Shown piece by piece: positions 38,925 through 44,483 of a DNA stretch of 64,000 bases. The position numbers and the translations under genes were made by a program. Source of the DNA: a virus; the IMG/VR virus record IMGVR_UViG_3300042554_000410, positions 1 to 64,000 of that record; one strand, written 5' to 3'. The notes beneath the pieces were generated by a model that had not been told where the DNA came from, made no database searches, and saw only the letters and a program-made list of their open reading frames with translations. Each line of letters begins with the position of its first letter. Position 1 is the stretch's first letter.

Positions 38925-39133
38925 AAATTTGGAGTGGGCTAACGACAACATTCTGGATGTTCCCGCTTGTCTTATCGGCGTATCCCCACTCAATACGCTG
39001 GAGTCAGTCTTTACTAACACGTAGCTACACGACTGACAGCGTTCTACGAATAGGCTTCACGGCGAAGATCGGTCACAGTATGCATCCTGCCGACTCGTTA
39101 CTTTAATCGCGCAAACTCTAACGAACCGTGAAT
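38925..39133 (-). ncRNA. Structured spacer with possible pseudoknot
   Basis: 209 bases without an ORF. GCGTAT/ATACGC (38978-38983 with 38993-38998) forms a hairpin whose loop CCCACTC (38985-38991) is complementary to GAGTGGG at 38932-38938; GACAA/TTGTC (38944-38948 with 38967-38971) nests between. A separate 7-bp hairpin GTCAGTC/GACTGAC spans 39003-39037. Confidence 0.4.
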
Positions 39134-39209
39134 TGGCTGGATAGCTTGGATTCGAACCAAGGACATCCTCGTTAACAGCGAGGCGCTCTACCGCTGGAGC
39201 TACTATCCA
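39134..39209 (-). tRNA. tRNA-Asn(GTT)
   Basis: Acceptor TGGATAG/CTATCCA, anticodon stem CCTCG/CGAGG, loop CTGTTAA (GTT), T-loop TTCGAAT, G73, CCA encoded. Confidence 0.95.
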
Positions 39210-39212
39210 ATA

Positions 39213-39340
39213 TTCTATACTTTCAGATATGCACCGACGGTTTCGAAGCCGTCCACCTTGAACGCCCCATACGGAGCGCGGCTGTGACCTACACATGAGC
39301 GGTAGCTACAACGCCCTGGTGCATATCTGAAAATATAGAA
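39213..39340 (-). ncRNA. Long-stem tRNA-like RNA 1
   Basis: Terminal stem of 22 pairs with a single C:A mismatch: 39213-39219 with 39334-39340 and 39221-39235 with 39318-39332. Inside, a T-arm-like hairpin GACGG..CCGTC with CTTCGAAA loop lies directly beside the stem, plus a CGCTCC/GGGGCG hairpin and a GGGCG/CGCTC arm. It is not a standard tRNA. Confidence 0.6.
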
Positions 39341-39342
39341 CT

Positions 39343-39500
39343 CTCTTTTCGTCAGCGGTTGAAGTAGATGATGAGATTTTGCAACTCATACTGGATCTCC
39401 GATTCGTTCGTCAGAGGAACTACTAAGAATCACCGTTCTACTATTAAACTACATCTACTGATTCATCTTGGCCGAGACTATCAACCACTGACGAAAAGAG
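39343..39500 (-). ncRNA. Long-stem tRNA-like RNA 2
   Basis: Terminal stem of 19 pairs with one C:A mismatch: 39343-39355 with 39488-39500 and 39357-39362 with 39481-39486. It encloses a degenerate tRNA at 39363-39459. Adjacent to long-stem RNA 1, with two bases between them. Confidence 0.6.
39363..39459 (-). pseudogene. Degenerate tRNA inside the long stem
   Basis: Acceptor AGTAGATG/CATCTACT (39363-39370 with 39452-39459) and D-arm TAGTTTAATAGTAGAAC, which differs from tRNA-His by only a few bases, are intact. The anticodon stem does not pair and the T-loop is nine bases long, so it is probably not a working tRNA. Confidence 0.5.
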
Positions 39501-39506
39501 AATTAT

Positions 39507-39537
39507 GTGAGGCTACGCCGAATCGTAGTAATCTCAC
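39507..39537 (-). ncRNA. Bulged hairpin downstream of P2
   Basis: GTGAG/CTCAC (39507-39511 with 39533-39537) encloses CTACG/CGTAG (39513-39517 with 39524-39528). The rest of 39538-39658 shows no gene. Confidence 0.35.
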
Positions 39538-39658
39538 CGGTGTTTCGTCATTCGGTACGCTCAGTTTTAAAAAACTAAGAAAAAGGAACTTAACAATGTA
39601 AATCAGCGGTGCTGCTTATCCTGCAGCTAGGAAACTCTTTCAATCAACTTACAAACAC

Positions 39659-39687
39659 AATATAGCAGTTCAGAACCAGGAAGTCAA
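39659..39687 (-). promoter_or_regulatory. sigma70-type promoter P2 of the tRNA array
   Basis: TTGACT (39687-39682), 17-base spacer, TATATT (39664-39659) on the minus strand, downstream of the attenuator terminator and upstream of the long-stem RNAs. ATAGCAGTT (39662-39670) and its complement AACTGCTAT (39703-39711) flank it, overlapping the -10, a likely operator. Confidence 0.7.
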
Positions 39688-39728
39688 CTTTTATTTTTGC
39701 ATAACTGCTATGTTCTGGACGCATAACT

Positions 39729-39767
39729 CAAAAAGAAGAACCCCGAAACTTTTGGCTTCGGGGTTCT
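39729..39767 (-). terminator. Rho-independent terminator (attenuator)
   Basis: An 11-bp stem AGAACCCCGAA/TTCGGGGTTCT (39757-39767 with 39737-39747), 9-base loop, followed on the minus strand by TCTTTTT. The upstream arm can instead pair with 39801-39809 within the leader ORF. Confidence 0.85.
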
Positions 39768-39801
39768 AAGAAACTAAGTCTATCCGTAAGACTTAAAGCA
39801 T
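39768..39801 (-). promoter_or_regulatory. Antiterminator pairing of the attenuator
   Basis: GGGGTTCTA at 39809-39801 pairs over nine bases with TAGAACCCC at 39768-39760, enclosing a TAAGTC/GACTTA hairpin. Bases 39760-39767 are shared with the terminator stem, so the two folds exclude each other. Confidence 0.7.
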
Positions 39802-39876
39802 AGAACCCCTCGCGTCTGCCCATGCTGGGCGACCTTCAAATTGATTATTCGTAATTGGGCAATAATGCGATTTCAT
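39793..39876 (-). CDS. 27-residue leader peptide of the tRNA-array attenuator
   Basis: A 27-codon ORF 21 bases after the predicted transcription start, with a weak ACGGA ribosome site. It opens MKSHYCPITNNQ and goes on to include F, E, G, R, A, W, D and L, so 19 of the 20 amino acids occur; only Val is missing. Rare residues His, Cys, Trp, Tyr each occur once. Codons 23-26 contain the GGGGTTCTA strand of the antiterminator. A ribosome finishing the ORF would cover that strand and favour the terminator; a stalled ribosome upstream would leave it free. It is followed by the tRNA array covering all 20 amino acids. Confidence 0.7.
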   Translation of the reverse strand: MKSHYCPITNNQFEGRPAWADARGSML

Positions 39877-39901
39877 TTCCGTTCTTTCTAACTTTGTATT
39901 C

Positions 39902-39932
39902 TATTTATATCACAAGGAAGTCAATTTGTCAA
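39902..39932 (-). promoter_or_regulatory. Consensus promoter P1 of the tRNA array
   Basis: TTGACA (39932-39927), 17-base spacer, TATAAA (39909-39904) on the minus strand. The -10 also reads TATAAATA, the T4 late consensus, so both early and late transcription are possible. It lies 28 bases before the leader peptide ATG. Confidence 0.8.
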
Positions 39933-39933
39933 G

Positions 39934-40560
39934 TTATTCTCTAACTTTTCTAATTCTTTTTTCGTCGCCTAGATTTGCTCTTCCATCGTATGCCAAATCT
40001 GCGTTTGGACCATTTGCATCAACGTAGTGCAAAAATACTTGTGCTTGCCATCTGCCTGTATATTTTTCTCTCCAGTGCCAGAGATCCATTCCTCTGTAAA
40101 GAACAGCACCGCCCACTTCGATTATCTGTCTATGAACATCTGTGTGTTTATCAGTTTTAGAAAAAAAGAAAGGCCAGATAGATGACTTTTTATCGTGACC
40201 TAAAGTTATTGTGGCTGATATTTCGCAACTAGGGCGATCTTTGTGTATATTTAAAACTTCATTTTTATTGTAGAGTCTGGCATACGTATACGTTGGAAGT
40301 AGCGATATATTGATAAGAGATGATATCTTTGATCGATTTAGATCAAGAAACTTATCTAAAAGGGATTCTCCATATATACTACCTGAAAGAGTACACTGTT
40401 TATCTGGTTTTAATCTTCCTTCATTTTTCAAGGAAAGAAGATGATTCGTGAGCATTTCACACTCATACTTGTCCACAAGATTAGGAACATATGCCCAGCC
40501 ATGTTTTGCAAAATGCTGCTCTACATTTAGACAGGATTCTCTTTTATCTAAATTTTCCAT
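39934..40560 (-). CDS. 2OG-Fe(II) oxygenase-like protein
   Basis: A 208-residue protein with H106xD108 (NIHKDRPS), distal H162 (LWHWREKY) and R170 (GRWQAQVFLHY), the iron and 2OG ligands of this superfamily. It lies just upstream of the P1 promoter. A TATAAATA motif stands 19 bases before its ATG, with a TACACTC/GAGTGTA inverted repeat around it. Substrate unknown. Confidence 0.8.
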   Translation of the reverse strand: MENLDKRESCLNVEQHFAKHGWAYVPNLVDKYECEMLTNHLLSLKNEGRLKPDKQCTLSGSIYGESLLDKFLDLNRSKISSLINISLLPTYTYARLYNKNEVLNIHKDRPSCEISATITLGHDKKSSIWPFFFSKTDKHTDVHRQIIEVGGAVLYRGMDLWHWREKYTGRWQAQVFLHYVDANGPNADLAYDGRANLGDEKRIRKVRE

Positions 40561-40578
40561 TTTACACTCTTTTATTTT

Positions 40579-40586
40579 TATTTATA
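40579..40586 (-). promoter_or_regulatory. T4-type late promoter TATAAATA
   Basis: Exact TATAAATA on the minus strand, 19 bases before the oxygenase ATG at 40560. A 7-bp inverted repeat (TACACTC/GAGTGTA) surrounds it. Confidence 0.5.
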
Positions 40587-40617
40587 ATGGAGTGTATAAC
40601 TCTAACCTTAATTAAGA

Positions 40618-41265
40618 TCATTCTTTTGATAAGATTCTATCTGTTGCTTTTTTCCAGGCTTCTTCATTGTCTAAAATGTAAGCTATCGAAATTCTTTTCG
40701 ATTTTGTCTCTGCGGCATGCCAAAAAAGTTTGTTTTCGTCTTCTATGGAAGGAAAATAACCTACTTTTATATTCCAACCAGGATTATCTTGAATCGTTGT
40801 TATGGATTTTGTTTCTCTGTCCCAATATTTGAAATTGCCACTTCCGTCAACACTATACGTAAATAGTGCATTGTAACCGGGAGCATTTCCATTATGGTGC
40901 CATCCAATGTATCCATTTTCAGGATATATGATAGATAGAGAATTTTTTGTTGAACTTATAATCTTTCCAAGACTTAGTAATTTGGTTTCAATCATTACTA
41001 ATTCTCGTAGATTGAAATAGGCCATATCTTTTATTGAAATGCCCAAAACTGCGCGGGGATGACAAAATTGTAATACGTCAAGTTTATGTGCTTCAAATAG
41101 ATATTTGTCTGAACATGGATGATATGAAGTGATAAGACTATCTTCTAATCTTTTCATTTCCCAATCATCAACAAGTTTTGAAACATTATCACTCAAATAG
41201 TATCTTTCTATTTGAGACAATATACTTTTTATTTTTTCATTCTCTACATTGATGACTTTCATCAT
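40618..41265 (-). CDS. 2OG-oxygenase-like protein with variant iron motif
   Basis: A 215-residue protein. GYIGWHHNGNAPGYNALFTY occupies the place of the first iron motif, but the usual HxD Asp appears to be Asn; the late FWHAAETKSKRISIAYIL supplies the second His and the Arg. The DxH/HxN change could weaken iron binding or mark a different chemistry. Start at 41265 or the adjacent ATG at 41262. Confidence 0.65.
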   Translation of the reverse strand: MMKVINVENEKIKSILSQIERYYLSDNVSKLVDDWEMKRLEDSLITSYHPCSDKYLFEAHKLDVLQFCHPRAVLGISIKDMAYFNLRELVMIETKLLSLGKIISSTKNSLSIIYPENGYIGWHHNGNAPGYNALFTYSVDGSGNFKYWDRETKSITTIQDNPGWNIKVGYFPSIEDENKLFWHAAETKSKRISIAYILDNEEAWKKATDRILSKE

Positions 41266-41290
41266 GATAATTGTTATCCATATTATTTTT

Positions 41291-41372
41291 TGGTGCGAGT
41301 GGAGGGACTTGAACCCCCATGCTTTCGCGGTTGATTTTGAGTCAACTGTGTCTACCGTTTCACCACACTCGC
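41291..41372 (-). tRNA. tRNA-Leu(CAA)
   Basis: Class II tRNA: acceptor GCGAGTG/CACTCGC, anticodon stem GTTGA/TCAAC, loop CTCAAAA (CAA), long variable arm, T-loop TTCAAGT, A73, CCA encoded. Confidence 0.95.
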
Positions 41373-41464
41373 TGGTCGGCGTGCTTGGATTCGAACCAAG
41401 TCAAGAACACTCATCTAGTGCTAAAGGGATTATAAGGCCCTCCCGTGTACCAACACCCACGCCG
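41373..41464 (-). tRNA. Atypical tRNA, anticodon probably TAT
   Basis: Acceptor CGGCGTG/CACGCCG, perfect T-arm CTTGG-TTCGAAT-CCAAG, A73 and CCA. The anticodon loop reads CTTATAA (TAT, Ile AUA codon). Unusually it has a long variable arm with a 6-bp stem, a 4-base D-loop (GTGT-TGGT-ACAC) and no U8. Amino acid identity is uncertain. Confidence 0.75.
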
Positions 41465-41665
41465 TTAAATCTTCTTGATACCGTTTACATAATTCTCTGC
41501 GGCATCTTCATGATACAGAAGATTATGTTCTTCATACGATTCAGTAGCAACGATTAAACCATTTTTACCAAACTCAACTTCAAACTTATCTTGAGACGCA
41601 TTATAATATACAATGGCCTTCAAGTCAAAGTCTTCTGAATGAAATACTGATACTTGGCTTCTCAT
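41465..41665 (-). CDS. Small conserved phage protein, 66 aa
   Basis: A 66-residue protein, MRSQVSVFHSEDFDLKAIVYY..., with alternating strands and an acidic EEHNLLYHEDAAENYV helix. It resembles short proteins in marine T4-like phages. Its stop abuts the 5' end of the atypical tRNA. Function unknown. Confidence 0.65.
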   Translation of the reverse strand: MRSQVSVFHSEDFDLKAIVYYNASQDKFEVEFGKNGLIVATESYEEHNLLYHEDAAENYVNGIKKI

Positions 41666-41681
41666 GCTATCCTCTTTGTTT

Positions 41682-41757
41682 TGGTGCGCCCGCTCAGATT
41701 CGAACTGAGGATCGGACGGTTATGAGCCGTCAGCATTAACCGCTATGCTACAGGCGC
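41682..41757 (-). tRNA. tRNA-Met or Ile2 (CAT)
   Basis: Acceptor GCGCCTG/CGGGCGC, anticodon stem GACGG/CCGTC, loop CTCATAA (CAT), T-loop TTCGAAT, A73, CCA encoded. One of three CAT tRNAs; one of them is likely the lysidine-type Ile tRNA. Confidence 0.93.
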
Positions 41758-41761
41758 GAGT

Positions 41762-41837
41762 TGGTGCCCCTTGTCAGATTCGAACTGACCCTTGAAGGAT
41801 TTTAAGTCCTCTGCCTCTACCGCTGGGCTAAAGGGGC
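41762..41837 (-). tRNA. tRNA with Leu anticodon TAA but short variable loop
   Basis: Acceptor GCCCCTT/AAGGGGC, anticodon stem GAGGA/TCCTT, loop CTTAAAA (TAA), T-arm GTCAG-TTCGAAT-CTGAC, A73, CCA. The variable loop is only about five bases, unlike bacterial Leu tRNAs, which are class II. Confidence 0.88.
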
Positions 41838-41843
41838 TTTATC

Positions 41844-42110
41844 TTAGTCCTTGCTTGACCCGTGAATGAAACCCTTGCGAGGATCACCCCAATATGTATC
41901 TGCGCGGACACGAACGAACCGTGCGCGAGTATCGGCCGTGTTCTCATTTGGAACAGACAACCAAGGATTCTTGCCAGCCAACCACGCCTTCTGCTTCATT
42001 GTCCACTTTACAATAGCAGACCGATCACGCTTGATGGCCTTAGAAATCTGTCGATTTGCTTCACGCTCACCCTTTGAGGTGTAAGTAGATTTAGTCTTTG
42101 GTGCGGACAT
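41844..42110 (-). CDS. Basic hypothetical protein, 88 aa
   Basis: An 88-residue strongly basic protein (TSKGEREANRQISKAIKRD...) with several Trp residues and a FVRVRADTYWGDP segment. Lies between tRNA-Arg(TCT) and the TAA tRNA. Nucleic acid binding is plausible from composition only. Confidence 0.55.
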   Translation of the reverse strand: MSAPKTKSTYTSKGEREANRQISKAIKRDRSAIVKWTMKQKAWLAGKNPWLSVPNENTADTRARFVRVRADTYWGDPRKGFIHGSSKD

Positions 42111-42134
42111 TCACTTTCTCCATTATACTTTAAT

Positions 42135-42211
42135 TGGCGACTCCGGAGGGACTTGAACCCCCAGCATTCAGATTAGAAGTCTGACACTCTATCCAGTTGA
42201 GTTACGGAGCC
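42135..42211 (-). tRNA. tRNA-Arg(TCT)
   Basis: Acceptor GGCTCCG/CGGAGTC, anticodon stem TCAGA/TCTGA, loop CTTCTAA (TCT), T-loop TTCAAGT, G73, CCA encoded. First tRNA of the array in transcription order. Confidence 0.94.
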
Positions 42212-42220
42212 ATTGAACTT

Positions 42221-42227
42221 TATTTAT
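42221..42227 (-). promoter_or_regulatory. Late-promoter-like ATAAATA
   Basis: CATAAATAA on the minus strand at the end of the upstream gene, ten bases before tRNA-Arg(TCT). Confidence 0.35.
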
Positions 42228-42412
42228 GCTACCTGATCAACAGGAAAGCCTCTGATGTAACAGCCATCAAGAAAACGATGACCAGTCTTGTGTGCATCAT
42301 CGCTGTCCAGGAAAAACTGTTCCCAGATGCAATCATCTTCTTCAAAGCAATATAGCATGAAGCCGACGCGGTTGTCAACTACAGAAAAATCTACTTCATA
42401 TGACCTAACCAT
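42224..42412 (-). CDS. Small hypothetical protein, 62 aa
   Basis: A 62-residue acidic protein (MVRSYEVDFSVVDNRVG...) with several aromatic residues. It overlaps the upstream gene by eight bases. Function unknown. Confidence 0.6.
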   Translation of the reverse strand: MVRSYEVDFSVVDNRVGFMLYCFEEDDCIWEQFFLDSDDAHKTGHRFLDGCYIRGFPVDQVA

Positions 42413-42635
42413 TGTCTATATCCTTCTTAATTTTGGGCATAACCATAGTTAGTGCTTGTGCAAGAGTGTAAGCCATTTCACGAGGAATGGATACAGATTC
42501 TCTGTTATCAGCAAAGTTATAAACAATGGTGATAGGATCATTCATAAAGTTATTACGAGTGTAAACTTCGATCCATTGTTTGGATCTACGATCACCGTAA
42601 AACTTATGTTTCGTTTCAATAGTATCATCAAACAT
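42405..42635 (-). CDS. Small hypothetical protein, 76 aa
   Basis: A 76-residue protein with beta-strand-like N-terminal half (KQWIEVYTRNNF) and a C-terminal helix (REMAYTLAQALTMVMPKIKK). AAGGTG precedes the ATG. Function unknown. Confidence 0.6.
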   Translation of the reverse strand: MFDDTIETKHKFYGDRRSKQWIEVYTRNNFMNDPITIVYNFADNRESVSIPREMAYTLAQALTMVMPKIKKDIDNG

Positions 42636-42865
42636 TATGCTGCACCTTTGCGAAGCTTAACACCAGTAACTCGTTCCAATGCGATGATAGAAACGGGATA
42701 CTGAGGATTGCCAGTGTATAAACGAAAAGTATTTTTTGGATCGTATCGCTCACTTTTCACTACCCTTCCACTCTTGATGAGAATGTCATGCCGACAACCG
42801 TACTTATATTCAGTACGGACATGCAGCAGATCGCCAACGTTCGGTTTCCAATCATTTGTCATCAT
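42635..42865 (-). CDS. Small hypothetical protein, 76 aa
   Basis: A 76-residue basic protein (WKPNVGDLLHVRTEYKYGC...). An SH3-like beta barrel is plausible from the strand pattern. I start at the ATG at 42865 instead of the in-frame TTG two codons earlier. Function unknown. Confidence 0.55.
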   Translation of the reverse strand: MMTNDWKPNVGDLLHVRTEYKYGCRHDILIKSGRVVKSERYDPKNTFRLYTGNPQYPVSIIALERVTGVKLRKGAA

Positions 42866-42867
42866 GG

Positions 42868-43404
42868 TCAAATCTTAGCAGTTGTCTTGAAGGATGTCAA
42901 CATCTTTTTTGTCAGACGTTTCCCACGAATATAAGGATATCCGTGCTTGAACTTAATCTTTTCCTGTTTCAGGACACAAGAATAGAGAAGATATAGCGAA
43001 CGGTCGCGACCATACGCTTCAATTTCCCAAGGCCAGTTCAGATAGTCCTCGAAAGAATTGGTAATCTTGTAGGTCTTGCCCTGCCACTTGGCTGTGATTA
43101 GTTCGTGCCGCAACTCGCCCTTTGCATATTGCTTCATATGGACAATCTCATGCGCGAGGCATTGCAGCATCTTGTATCGGGACAGCTTTGAATTGATACC
43201 GATTTCAAACATTCGCGGGCGCGGACTATCATCATAAGAAAAACAATGGCCCTGTGCATACTTGCCCTGCTTCTCAAAGCAGATGTCAACCTGAATATTT
43301 TCTAGCAGTCTCTTGCTCATGATATACTGAGCAAAGAAGATTGTGGCAAACTTGATTTCGGCCTTACACATGGCCGAAGTCTTACCGCGAATGTTGATTT
43401 TCAT
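42868..43404 (-). CDS. SprT-like zinc metalloprotease domain protein
   Basis: A 178-residue basic protein with CLAHEIVHMKQYAKGEL, the HExxH zinc motif of SprT-like peptidases, followed by W-rich DYLNWPWEIEAYGRD with a candidate third ligand. SprT-like proteases such as SPRTN act on DNA-protein crosslinks; phage versions are common but unassigned. AAGGA precedes the ATG. Confidence 0.82.
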   Translation of the reverse strand: MKINIRGKTSAMCKAEIKFATIFFAQYIMSKRLLENIQVDICFEKQGKYAQGHCFSYDDSPRPRMFEIGINSKLSRYKMLQCLAHEIVHMKQYAKGELRHELITAKWQGKTYKITNSFEDYLNWPWEIEAYGRDRSLYLLYSCVLKQEKIKFKHGYPYIRGKRLTKKMLTSFKTTAKI

Positions 43405-43405
43405 T

Positions 43406-43612
43406 CTATTCCTTTATATCGCTATATGACTTGTTCCGTGGCGCCTGTGTATGGTCGCCATTTGCAAACACAACCGTATCGCCTGGTGCAATCTCACGAA
43501 AAGCACGGAGATCCCAACCAGGATGAATGAAATCTGGCTGCCCGAACAAACGCACGGCAGTCAGATACCTCTCATCCTTGAAACCGACGAAATGCAGGCA
43601 GGTGTTAGTCAC
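43406..43612 (-). CDS. Hypothetical protein, 68 aa, GTG start
   Basis: A 68-residue protein (TCLHFVGFKDERYLTAVRLFG...) with the segments FIHPGWDLRAFREI and GDTVVFANGDH. The start is GTG at 43612 with GGAGAG upstream, inside the end of the preceding membrane-protein gene. Function unknown. Confidence 0.6.
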   Translation of the reverse strand: MTNTCLHFVGFKDERYLTAVRLFGQPDFIHPGWDLRAFREIAPGDTVVFANGDHTQAPRNKSYSDIKE

Positions 43613-43751
43613 TCATTAACTCTCCGTTCATATACATCACATAGAAGCCCCAAGCCATCAGACCGAGACCGATTGCGCCCATTACCATCTGGAGTCCAAG
43701 TCCAGTCGTGGCCGAAGCGCCGAGAACCATACCGAGCAGAAATCTAAGCAT
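43605..43751 (-). CDS. Small membrane protein, 48 aa
   Basis: A 48-residue Gly/Met/Leu-rich protein (MLRFLLGMVLGASATTG...) with two hydrophobic segments, the second GLGLMAWGFYVMYM. It overlaps both neighbours, by one base upstream and eight downstream. Inner-membrane location likely; function unknown. Confidence 0.6.
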   Translation of the reverse strand: MLRFLLGMVLGASATTGLGLQMVMGAIGLGLMAWGFYVMYMNGELMSD

Positions 43752-43918
43752 TAGCGAATCTCCCTAAGACGCAACTTGACCCAAGTATTGATTTCTTCAA
43801 CTTGCAGGTCATATTCCCAGTCCGACATATCAGAGTGGAGGTATTCACTATCAAGCCGATACATCATACGCTCGGCCGCACGTTCAATCTGGTCTTCGGA
43901 CGAATATTGATTATACAT
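43751..43918 (-). CDS. Small hypothetical protein, 55 aa
   Basis: A 55-residue helical acidic protein starting MYNQYSSEDQIERAAERM; the ATG at 43918 overlaps the preceding stop (TAATG), which decides the start against a frame nine codons longer. Function unknown. Confidence 0.6.
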   Translation of the reverse strand: MYNQYSSEDQIERAAERMMYRLDSEYLHSDMSDWEYDLQVEEINTWVKLRLREIR

Positions 43919-44343
43919 TAGAGCCAACCTTCCTGATAATGACAAGCCACATAGTCAATCTTTTCGGGCTGTTCAGCCAGCCAAGCGGCCCGTTCCGCTT
44001 CCTGCTCAAGGCGATATTCTTCTTCCTGGCGCTGCCACTCTTCCTCGCGCTTGATCTCATCTTCCATCATGCGACCGAGAAGATCAATCTCACGTTCCAG
44101 TTCCTCGTCGGACATGTCCTTGAGATTGATGTGGCGCGGACGACAACCCGTAACGTCCTTATACATTTCCCAGAACAAGGTCTCGTTTTCGTAACGCCTA
44201 AACTCAGCCACAGTTGTGACACCCATCTCGGCCCAGAAATCAAGTTCCTCGACATAGAGACCAGTCCAACGATTGTCCGGATCTTCGGCAATCCAAGCCA
44301 GCTTTTCAGCGTTAAGCTTTGCAAGATGTTCAACGAGGGTCAT
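43918..44343 (-). CDS. Glu-rich coiled-coil protein, 141 aa
   Basis: A 141-residue acidic protein with a long charged helix (EEEWQRQEEEYRLEQEAERA). Start at 44343, where GGAG stands seven bases upstream. It is the first gene after the second repeat-hairpin cassette (44406-44483) and heads a run of small genes, as happens at 2928. Function unknown. Confidence 0.6.
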   Translation of the reverse strand: MTLVEHLAKLNAEKLAWIAEDPDNRWTGLYVEELDFWAEMGVTTVAEFRRYENETLFWEMYKDVTGCRPRHINLKDMSDEELEREIDLLGRMMEDEIKREEEWQRQEEEYRLEQEAERAAWLAEQPEKIDYVACHYQEGWL

Positions 44344-44405
44344 AGTGTTCTCCGTCATCATACACTATAGATGGGGATGGCAAGTCGGTTTTTCAAGTGG
44401 TCAAA

Positions 44406-44424
44406 ATGCATACCAGCTATGCAT
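44406..44424 (-). promoter_or_regulatory. Hairpin ATGCATA/TATGCAT beside repeats
   Basis: A perfect 7-bp stem with a 5-base loop; on the minus strand a TTTT follows. It corresponds in position and in the TATGCAT core to the hairpin at 3000-3026. Confidence 0.5.
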
Positions 44425-44435
44425 CCAGAGCATGG

Positions 44436-44483
44436 GCTAAGTGCTTGATTTGTCGTTCGGCTAAGTGATTGATTTTATTGAGG
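44436..44483 (-). repeat. Two tandem GCTAAGTnnTTGATTT elements, second cassette
   Basis: Copies start at 44436 and 44460 (24-base spacing). The second is nearly identical to the copies at 3030 and 3058 (GCTAAGTGATTGATTTTATTGAGG-like), the first matches over 17 bases only. Confidence 0.7.

Noticed and set aside
39213-39340. tRNA-Sec
   Set aside because: No TCA anticodon loop and the terminal stem is far too long.
37617-39500. tmRNA, group I intron or CRISPR array in the structured region
   Set aside because: No tag ORF, no intron core motifs and no regularly spaced direct repeats; the only repeat is the 68-bp duplicate.
39368-39601. 77-residue plus-strand frame
   Set aside because: Runs across the long-stem RNA on the opposite strand, no ribosome site.
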